41,936 bases of DNA from Thermoplasmatota archaeon (GTDB taxonomy: Archaea; Thermoplasmatota; Thermoplasmata; Halarchaeoplasmatales; Halarchaeoplasmataceae), in contig JAGXLI010000011.1 in assembly GCA_018334755.1 (NCBI GenBank), positions 1-41,936 of the forward strand. Direction: 5' to 3'. Every line of letters starts with the position of its first letter. The stretch's first letter is position 1. The position numbers and the translations under genes are program-made. Below, piece by piece: positions 25,810 through 33,256 of the stretch. The notes beneath the pieces were generated by a model that was not told the DNA's origin, did not search any database, and worked only from the letters and a program-made list of their open reading frames with translations.

Positions 25810-28800
25810 ATGAGATATGTGAAATTCCTGACTTTTGGCGTAGCCATCCTTTTGATACTGACTGGTCTTGTCGTTGGTTTCGCTTCAGCCGACGATCCTG
25901 ATGACGGTGGAGAAAAGGTGAAAAGAACAGCGGTCGAAGATAAAAATATCTCAAAGCCATCTCACGAACTTATGGATCCGCCGGAGATGAAAGAGGAGAT
26001 GCAGCCTGAAGGGAAAGATATTCTGCGGAACTTTGACTACCCCAAGATGATAGAGAGTCCTCACCTTCGAGCGAAAGATACCTCCCATCTCGAAGAGAAA
26101 ACATCTATCCAAAACTCTCCTTCCGGGTCTATTAAAGTCTTGAAAAATTATACGAGTCACGACCCCATCCGGATCGACAATAATACGGACCTGAACCGGA
26201 CCGCTCAACGGGAGGGATGGCCGGGGGACGGAAGTGAAAGCGATCCATACATCATAGAAGGTTACGAGATCGACGGGAGCGGGTACGGTTACTCCCTGTA
26301 TATCGGGAACACTACGGATCACTTCGTCGTCAAGGACTGCTACATGCACAACTCGACCAGTAACTCCAGTTGGCCGTTCTTTGTCGATTCTGGCATATAT
26401 CTGTTCAATGCCCATAATGGAGTGGTCAGGGACAACACCGCGTCATCCAACAACGGCACCGGTATCTATCTCAGATCATCACACAGGAACACTTTGAAGG
26501 ATAATACGGTCTACGATAACAGGTTGGGGATCCAGCTCAACAAATGGTCTAAAAAGAATAATTTGAGTGAAAATCGCGCCTTGAAAAACGAAAAGACAGG
26601 GATCGTGCTGCACGGAGCCAACGATAACGCCCTTACCAAGAACACCGTTTCATCGAATAACTGGACCGGCATCCAGTTGAGCTCGTCCAACGGCAACACT
26701 CTGAAGAACAACACCGCTGGCGGGAACGACTGGTACGGTATCAGGCTCAGATCCGCGCACAGGAACACTTTGTACAGCAACAACGCCTCTGAAAACGGCG
26801 CGGGCATCCGACTTGACAAATGGTCCAAACAGAACGTCTTGAGTGAAAATCTGGCTTCGAGCAGCGAAAGAGCTGGGATCGTTTTATCCGAAGCAAACGA
26901 TAACACGCTTAGGAAGAACACCGTTTCATCGAATAACTGGAGCGGGTTCCACCTGGGCGGGTCCAACGGGAACCTTCTGGATAGCAATCGTGCGTTGGGG
27001 AACGTTTGGTACGGTATCCGTGTCAGATCAGTAGCTTACAAGAATATCCCGAGCAAAAACAATATCTTGAGAGAAAATACGGCCTCCAGAAACAGGGCGG
27101 GGATCCGGCTGGGCGAATGGTCTGAACAGAACGTCTTGAGTGAAAACCTGGCCCTGAACAACGAAAGAGCGGGGATCGTTTTATCTAAAACCGACGATAA
27201 CACCCTTAGAAAGAACAGCGCTTCATCGAATGGATGGGCCGGGATCGATCTATACTTGTCTAATGGTAACTTCCTGGCGGATAACTATGCTTATTCAAAT
27301 AACGGCTCCGGGATACATCTCAGATCTTCCTCCTATAACGTTCTGAAGAAAAACATCGCGAATCACAACAGTTTGGGTATCTTTTTAGAAGGATCTAGCA
27401 GTAACAACACGGTCTCCAAAAACACTCTATCGAAAAATACCTTCCACGGGATCTACCTCGTATCCTCACAAAGCAACATCATATCCCAAAACGAGGCACG
27501 CTCCAACGGGTGGGCCGGTATCTTCACGAAATCACAGAGCCACAATAACAAAATCAGCGCGAACAAGGTCTCCTCGAACGAAGGTTACGGCATACATCTC
27601 ATCTCTTCCCATCAGAACGAACTGAGTAAAAATACGGCCTCCAACAACGCCGGCGGGATCTTGCTGGAATCTTCCACCGATAACGTCTTGACCGACAATC
27701 TGGCTTCGGACAACGAATTCCGCGGCATCCATCTGAATTCCTCCAAAAACAATTCGATAGTCGATAACCACGGCCTCTCGAACGGCTGGGCGGGCATACA
27801 TCTCGAATCACAGAGCCACAATAACAAAATCTGCGCAAACACGGTCTCCTCCAACGAAGGTTACGGCATACATCTCATCTCCTCGCATCAGAACGAACTG
27901 AGTAAAAATACTGCCTCAAACAACGCCGGCGGTATCTTCCTCGAATCGTCGAACGCCAACTCCGTCATAGATAACGTGGGAACCGATCACGAACATTTCG
28001 GCATCTACCTGTTCTCCTCGAACGCTAACAAACCGATAAAGAACAACACCCTTTCGTGGAACGGCTGGGGCGGCATCTATATAGAAGAGTCCAACGGCAA
28101 CGAAGTCTTTAAGAACACGGCCCCGGCCAACGGAGGGTGCGGTATCTATCTCAACTCCTCCAACGGGAACAAGATTTACAACAACAACGCTTCAGGCAAC
28201 TGGCGGTACGGCATAACCTTGGACTCGGCCGATGGTAACCGGATCGTAAACAACACCGCTTCAGATAACAGGCTGGGAGGAGTTCGCCTTTTGATCTCGA
28301 ACGGTAATTCTATTCAAGGAAACACTTTAGAGAAGAACGGGAGAGGTGCGCACATCTATCGATCGAAAGGAAATTCACTCTATCACAACAACTTCATCGA
28401 CAACGACGTTCAGGTCTATTCACCCGATAATTCCTCCCAACTCTGCGACTGGTCCAAAGGGGGTGAAGGGAACTACTGGTCCGACTATGATGGTAAAGAC
28501 GACGGGAGCAACGGCAGGACCGCCGGAGACGGCGTAGGCGATACGAAGATACCACATCCGGAAACGGACCAAGGCGATGGATATAACCGGTTGGATAACT
28601 ATCCCCTGATGGTGCCTTGGCCGAACGAATTCGTAGACGATCAGCCGCCTGAAGCCCATGCCGGTATAGACAAAACCGTGGAGGTCGGAGAGCGCTTCAC
28701 TCTCAATGCCAGAGGTTCTTACGATGATGTGAAGGTAGAAGAGCACGTCTGGATCATCGACGGAGAGAGGTATCACGGCAGAAAGATAACACACTCTTTC

Positions 28801-29385
28801 TCGGAACCCGGTACTTATCAAGTCACCTTGAAAGTCATCGATCTGGCCGGTAATCATGATAGAGACGTGGTCCATATCGAGGTGGAGCCAAAGACGGTCT
28901 CCAAGTGTATCGCCCAAGCCGATAAGACGGACGTGGAGGCGAACGAACGGGTTCGAATCGTGGCCAAGACCACGTCCTACGATGCGGCTGCAACGAGCTA
29001 TCACTGGGACTTCGGTGACGGGAAAACCGGCGCGGGGCGGATGGTGGAACATTCTTATGATTCCCCGGGTGTTCACACGGTCCTTCTCACCATTAAAGAT
29101 GAAGCGGGGAACGAGTACAGGGACACGTTAGAGATTACCGTGGAAGAGGAGCAGGATGGAGATAACGTCCGAGATCCTCCAAAAGAGGACCGGAGACCTG
29201 AAAACGACGATGATGAAACTGATGAGGGCGCTATCGATCCACAGGACTACAAAAAGGACGAGCTGCAGATGCGGTCGGAAGACAGCGACAGTGAAAATAT
29301 CAGAACGGCGGCCTATCTGATACCGATCGTCATATCTCTGATCCTGGTCTTCATCTTCACCATGATCTACAGGTACTCCACATAG
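25810..29385 (+). CDS. Surface protein: NosD-like right-handed beta-helix, two PKD domains, C-terminal anchor
   Basis: A signal peptide (1-27) precedes a spacer, then REGWPGDGSESDPYIIEGY, the entry of NosD-type beta-helices. From about 150 to 870 the chain consists of 22-24-residue turns of the type NxLxxNTASxNxxxGIxLxxSxx, typical of parallel beta-helix (PbH1) repeats seen in carbohydrate-active and adhesin proteins. Two PKD domains follow (about 945-1110, each with a W-x-F/I-GDG-like or SYDD turn), then an acidic linker and a single helix near 1168-1188. It is probably an N-glycosylated envelope protein, many NxS/T sites being present. Despite homology to copper-insertion NosD, no nos genes are near, so no copper role should be assumed. 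Confidence 0.85.
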   Translation: MRYVKFLTFGVAILLILTGLVVGFASADDPDDGGEKVKRTAVEDKNISKPSHELMDPPEMKEEMQPEGKDILRNFDYPKMIESPHLRAKDTSHLEEKTSIQNSPSGSIKVLKNYTSHDPIRIDNNTDLNRTAQREGWPGDGSESDPYIIEGYEIDGSGYGYSLYIGNTTDHFVVKDCYMHNSTSNSSWPFFVDSGIYLFNAHNGVVRDNTASSNNGTGIYLRSSHRNTLKDNTVYDNRLGIQLNKWSKKNNLSENRALKNEKTGIVLHGANDNALTKNTVSSNNWTGIQLSSSNGNTLKNNTAGGNDWYGIRLRSAHRNTLYSNNASENGAGIRLDKWSKQNVLSENLASSSERAGIVLSEANDNTLRKNTVSSNNWSGFHLGGSNGNLLDSNRALGNVWYGIRVRSVAYKNIPSKNNILRENTASRNRAGIRLGEWSEQNVLSENLALNNERAGIVLSKTDDNTLRKNSASSNGWAGIDLYLSNGNFLADNYAYSNNGSGIHLRSSSYNVLKKNIANHNSLGIFLEGSSSNNTVSKNTLSKNTFHGIYLVSSQSNIISQNEARSNGWAGIFTKSQSHNNKISANKVSSNEGYGIHLISSHQNELSKNTASNNAGGILLESSTDNVLTDNLASDNEFRGIHLNSSKNNSIVDNHGLSNGWAGIHLESQSHNNKICANTVSSNEGYGIHLISSHQNELSKNTASNNAGGIFLESSNANSVIDNVGTDHEHFGIYLFSSNANKPIKNNTLSWNGWGGIYIEESNGNEVFKNTAPANGGCGIYLNSSNGNKIYNNNASGNWRYGITLDSADGNRIVNNTASDNRLGGVRLLISNGNSIQGNTLEKNGRGAHIYRSKGNSLYHNNFIDNDVQVYSPDNSSQLCDWSKGGEGNYWSDYDGKDDGSNGRTAGDGVGDTKIPHPETDQGDGYNRLDNYPLMVPWPNEFVDDQPPEAHAGIDKTVEVGERFTLNARGSYDDVKVEEHVWIIDGERYHGRKITHSFSEPGTYQVTLKVIDLAGNHDRDVVHIEVEPKTVSKCIAQADKTDVEANERVRIVAKTTSYDAAATSYHWDFGDGKTGAGRMVEHSYDSPGVHTVLLTIKDEAGNEYRDTLEITVEEEQDGDNVRDPPKEDRRPENDDDETDEGAIDPQDYKKDELQMRSEDSDSENIRTAAYLIPIVISLILVFIFTMIYRYST
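27541..28092 (+). repeat. 276-bp internal duplication in the beta-helix protein
   Basis: CACAATAACAAAATC at 27541 recurs at 27817, and about 120 bases after each copy are nearly identical, encoding SNEGYGIHLISSHQNELSKN twice. The 276-base offset equals 92 residues, four beta-helix turns, so the duplication adds whole turns. Confidence 0.75.
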
Positions 29386-29431
29386 CTGCACATCTACACG
29401 AAAAGGTCGAGAGAAGCAACTTTTCAACCGA

Positions 29432-29743
29432 TCAATCCCTCCACCTCTTCACGGGAGAACGGGCCGCCGGGGCCGCGTAAAACCTTCTTATCTCCACATC
29501 ATGGATCAGCAGTTTTTTCAAGCTTTTCTCTACTTCCTCCAGGTCATAGGCGAAGATCGGCCTGACGGGCTTTGAAGGTGATAAAGTACCGCCCATCACG
29601 AGATCGCCAACTACGGCCTCGCTAGTGTTCAAAACTATAGAGATAGAACCGGGCGTATGACCCGGTGTGTGTAATATCTCACCTTCGATCCCGAGCTCCG
29701 AAAGGTCGAACCCGCCGCCAACCGTCATATCGGGTTCATAACG
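29432..29743 (-). pseudogene. Truncated metallo-beta-lactamase-fold hydrolase
   Basis: The reading frame shows YEPDMTVGGGFDL, then ILHTPGHTPGSISIV, the third metal-binding histidine motif of MBL-fold (glyoxalase-II-like) enzymes, then VVGDLVMGG with the bridging Asp. The N-terminal half with HxHxDH is absent: a TGA lies just upstream of 29743. The last His-containing motif (usually GHG) reads AAPAARS, so that ligand is gone too. Both losses mark it as a decaying gene. It lies between the two large surface-protein genes. Confidence 0.7.
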
Positions 29744-29820
29744 TCAAGAATATCCCCCATTTTCTCCGATCCAAATTCACTTAAAATAATTTCGAAATGA
29801 AGCCCCTATATCCATAACCT

Positions 29821-29830
29821 ATATATAATT
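29821..29830 (+). promoter_or_regulatory. TATA box of the DUF11 surface-protein gene
   Basis: ATATATAATT precedes the ATG at 29862 by about 36 bases, and GGAGG at 29852-29856 gives a short leader with a proper ribosome site. Confidence 0.55.
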
Positions 29831-29861
29831 TAAAAGCGCTAAATGATAATCGGAGGAAAAG

Positions 29862-32800
29862 ATGAAAAATAAATTGATCGTTGCGGTAATCTGTGTGATG
29901 TTTCTGAATGTTGGTTTTGTTGTTCTAGCTGGGACTGGAGCGGCCGATTGGCAAGAAGGGGATGGTCATAAGATGCATTATCCACAGCTTCCCGATATGA
30001 AGGGTGAAGATGTATATGCATCTATAAATACAACAAACACTCCGAACGGTTATATAGCGGATGACTGGAAATGTAGCTCTACTGGTCCGATATCAGAGAT
30101 ACATTTCTGGGGAGCATGGCATAACGACACTGCTAGTTCGATCGATAATTTTGAGGTTAAGATAGCAAAAAATTCACTCGACAATTTTGTTTGGAACCGG
30201 ACCTTTGAGAGGAGTGAATTCACCGTCACCGGCCCCTTTAACTGTAGTGCAAGTTGGCACAATCCATTTGATCCACCAGGTGTGGGCCTAGAGGAACGGT
30301 ATTATCAATACAATATAGAGAATATCAGCGATCCCTATATTCAGACGAGTGGGGAGAAATACTGGTTGGCTATCGGGGCGAATGTATCTTTCTCTGAGCA
30401 GAACAACTGGGGATGGAGGACCACTTTAACCGATTATGTGTATGGAGATGGCGCTCATTATCGTCAAACCGGTGGGTCTCGTTGGGAGGAAATGAACTAT
30501 CATATGGCATTCGTCATCAACGGAAGTCAACAAAAGCCCTGTATAAACCTCACCAAGAAAGTATGGGATGGAAGTTCATGGGTCAACTATCTCAGCGGTG
30601 TATCTCCCGGGACTGATGTGAGATACAATATTACAATCAACAACTGCGGTCCCGTTGACTTAGAGGATGTAAAAGTCGAAGACACATTGCACTCCGACCT
30701 TGAGTACAATGCCACCCTTTCTTATCACCCGCCGGGAATTAGGGTCCCGCCGGCTGTATACGGTGATAATATCATCTGGGAGTTTGATGACGTTCTCAAA
30801 TCCGGTGAGGACTGGTCGATTGAATTCAATGCAACTGTAAATGGAACTGGTTTACTTTGTAATAATGCCTCAGTAAAAGCCGAATCGGTGTCCGGCGCCC
30901 CGGTTTATGATGGGGGTTATAGCTGTATAAAGGTGCAGGAAGGCCAACCGTGTATAGACCTGACCAAGAAGGTATGGGATGGGAGTTCATGGGTCAGGGA
31001 TGTCACGGTCACAGCCGGCACTGAATTGACATACAATCTCACGATCACTAACTGCGGGGACGTTCCTCTCCACGAAGTGAATCTTACAGAATGGTTGCCA
31101 ACTGGACTGGTGTGGAGTGATGATGTATCTTACCATCCCTCAAGCCTTGCGCCTACCATGTCCGTAGTAGGTAGGACCATCTACTGGAATTTTACTGGCC
31201 ACACTCTCAACGTCGGTGAAGATTGGTCGATCGAATTTAACGCCACTGCGAATAGAATTGGAAGATTTTGTAACAATGCATCTGTAAAAGGTCGATCACC
31301 GTCAGGGGATTGGGTTTATGATTCAGCTTTTTGTTGTATCGAAACACAGGGCGGTAAACCGTGTATAGACCTGACCAAGAAGGTATGGAACGGGAGTGCA
31401 TGGGTCGATAGTGTTACAGTCCCAGTTGGTACTGAATTGACGTACAATCTCACGATTACTAACTGTGGCTCTGTTCCTCTCCACGAAGTGAATCTTACAG
31501 AATGGTTGCCAACTGGACTGGTGTGGAGTGATGCTGTATCTTACCATCCCTCAAGCCTTACGCCTACCATGTCCGTAGTAGGTAGGACCATCTACTGGAA
31601 TTTTACTGGCTATACTCTCAACATCGGCGAAGATTGGTCGATAGAATTTAACGCTATTGTGAACGATACTGGCTACCACTGCAACAACGCTTCTGTAAGA
31701 GGAGACTCCCCGTACGGCACCCGAGTCTATGACTGGGCTCATTCTTGTATCGAAGCAGAAAAAGGCCAACCCTGCATAGAGCTGACGAAAAAGGTATGGG
31801 ACTCCGAAGAGGAAGAATGGGTTGACAATACAAACGCACCAGTAGGTTCAGAGGTAACGTTCAATATAACTATCCACAACTGTGGTACCTGTAACCTAAC
31901 GGATATATATGTAAATGATACCTTGGTTTCAGGACTAGAGTACGTCTCTGGTAGTGCGACTCCTATCCCGTCAATTGCCTCCACGCATCACCTGAATTGG
32001 CATTTCGGGACCCTTGCCCCGGGAGCGTACATATATATTGAATTCAACGCTACAGTGGTTGAAACAGGCAATAATTGTAACTTCGCCCGGGTATCTTCAG
32101 GCTCATCGTGTCCAGATGATGAAAGCACACTTCATGATTCCGCCTCGGCCTGTGTGAATTCTACATGCCAAGGCTGCGTAGAGTTAACAAAGCTGGTATG
32201 GGATCCGGTTGCAGAGGAATGGGATGACAGCGTCAGTGTGTTCCCTGGCTCTGAAGTAAAATTCAAGATCACCATTTCCAACTGTGGTTCCTGCTTTATA
32301 GACCACATAAATGTGACTGATAAATTGCCTTCAGGATTCATGTACATAAGCGGAAGTACCGAGATAGACCACTGGTTTTATAGGAGTTCCGATCCTACCA
32401 TATCTGGTTCCAGTGATATTCTCTATTGGGAACTCGGGAGTTCTTCCGGGAGGTTTATTTTACCTGTACTTTATCCTCCTGATACCGGTGCTACAAGCTA
32501 TCCGTCCTCCGTGGATATAATATTCAAAGCATATGCTGAAAAAACAGAACAAGGGAATTTCACCAACAAGGCTAATGTTACCGCTCATTCTTCCTGTGAA
32601 GGTGAAACTCACGATTCAGATTCCGCATCGGTGAGTGTTGCGACCCTTCAAGCAATCGAAGATATCTATGGAACAGATGACTTTGATGATGACGGTATGC
32701 CGAACAAGTGGGAGATCGATTATGATTTAGACCCATACGATCCCTCCGACGCTGATTATGACTGGGACGGCGATGGATACTCTAATGCAGAAGAATATAA

Positions 32801-33035
32801 AGAAGGTACGAATCCACTAGATAGAGGCAGCAGACCGGAAACAGGGGCAAAACTCGGCACTCTCACTTATATCTTGATGGCATTAATCCCGTTAGCAGGG
32901 GTTATCGGTCTAATCTCCGGTAGAAGTCTGCTCCGAGGAGGTAAAAAAGGAGAAACCTCCTCTTCCTATGAGGAAGAAAAAACAGCTGGAGAAGAGTACC
33001 CCTCAGAAGAGAATGAAGGTTCCAATGACCTTTAG
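29862..33035 (+). CDS. Secreted DUF11-repeat surface protein with Ca2+-binding stalk and C-terminal anchor
   Basis: The 1057-residue product has a signal peptide (1-27), an N-terminal domain to about 220 with many Trp and glycosylation sites, and about five DUF11 repeats, each opening like PCIDLTKKVWDGSSWV and each holding a conserved Cys near INNCG. Residues 935-985, DDFDDDGMPNKWEIDYDLDP and DYDWDGDGYSNAEEYKEG, are thrombospondin-type-3-like calcium loops. A single helix (about 999-1020) is followed by a charged cytosolic tail. Repeated cysteines could form disulfides, unusual for the neighbours. DNA composition is more AT-rich than the genes to the left, which may mean recent acquisition. 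Probably a cell-envelope or adhesive protein. Confidence 0.85.
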   Translation: MKNKLIVAVICVMFLNVGFVVLAGTGAADWQEGDGHKMHYPQLPDMKGEDVYASINTTNTPNGYIADDWKCSSTGPISEIHFWGAWHNDTASSIDNFEVKIAKNSLDNFVWNRTFERSEFTVTGPFNCSASWHNPFDPPGVGLEERYYQYNIENISDPYIQTSGEKYWLAIGANVSFSEQNNWGWRTTLTDYVYGDGAHYRQTGGSRWEEMNYHMAFVINGSQQKPCINLTKKVWDGSSWVNYLSGVSPGTDVRYNITINNCGPVDLEDVKVEDTLHSDLEYNATLSYHPPGIRVPPAVYGDNIIWEFDDVLKSGEDWSIEFNATVNGTGLLCNNASVKAESVSGAPVYDGGYSCIKVQEGQPCIDLTKKVWDGSSWVRDVTVTAGTELTYNLTITNCGDVPLHEVNLTEWLPTGLVWSDDVSYHPSSLAPTMSVVGRTIYWNFTGHTLNVGEDWSIEFNATANRIGRFCNNASVKGRSPSGDWVYDSAFCCIETQGGKPCIDLTKKVWNGSAWVDSVTVPVGTELTYNLTITNCGSVPLHEVNLTEWLPTGLVWSDAVSYHPSSLTPTMSVVGRTIYWNFTGYTLNIGEDWSIEFNAIVNDTGYHCNNASVRGDSPYGTRVYDWAHSCIEAEKGQPCIELTKKVWDSEEEEWVDNTNAPVGSEVTFNITIHNCGTCNLTDIYVNDTLVSGLEYVSGSATPIPSIASTHHLNWHFGTLAPGAYIYIEFNATVVETGNNCNFARVSSGSSCPDDESTLHDSASACVNSTCQGCVELTKLVWDPVAEEWDDSVSVFPGSEVKFKITISNCGSCFIDHINVTDKLPSGFMYISGSTEIDHWFYRSSDPTISGSSDILYWELGSSSGRFILPVLYPPDTGATSYPSSVDIIFKAYAEKTEQGNFTNKANVTAHSSCEGETHDSDSASVSVATLQAIEDIYGTDDFDDDGMPNKWEIDYDLDPYDPSDADYDWDGDGYSNAEEYKEGTNPLDRGSRPETGAKLGTLTYILMALIPLAGVIGLISGRSLLRGGKKGETSSSYEEEKTAGEEYPSEENEGSNDL
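30951..31772 (+). repeat. 411-bp tandem duplication within the DUF11 gene
   Basis: TGTATAGACCTGACCAAGAA at 30951 recurs at 31362, and GTTCCTCTCCACGAAGTGAA at 31062 recurs at 31473. The offset is exactly 411 bases (137 residues, one DUF11 unit), and the stretch around 31062-31200 matches its copy with only a few mismatches, so the event is recent or kept uniform by conversion. Confidence 0.85.
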
Positions 33036-33112
33036 AATATTCAGGCCCTGAGTTCAGGCGTATCTTAGGATAGGGTCCGATCAGCCCAATGAAACCCATC
33101 CGAAAGATACCT

Positions 33113-33138
33113 GAAAAACCTTTTTTCCTTATTTTTTC
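33113..33138 (+). terminator. T-rich terminator after the DUF11 surface protein
   Basis: Two runs of six T, in CCTTTTTTCC and ATTTTTTC, lie about 80 bases downstream of the stop at 33035, as in archaeal oligo-T termination. Confidence 0.4.
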
Positions 33139-33256
33139 TCCATATGTATCCCTGTAAAATACGATTATGGTGAAGGGTATCTCCCTTCTCGTTTTGCATG
33201 CATTTGAACTGGAATATCGTTGGGTTTAGTATTCTAGATAAACCGGGAAGAAAAAA

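Noticed and set aside
25810-29385. NosD copper-chaperone role
   Set aside because: Only the beta-helix repeat type is shared; no nos genes or copper sites are nearby and PKD domains point to a surface protein.
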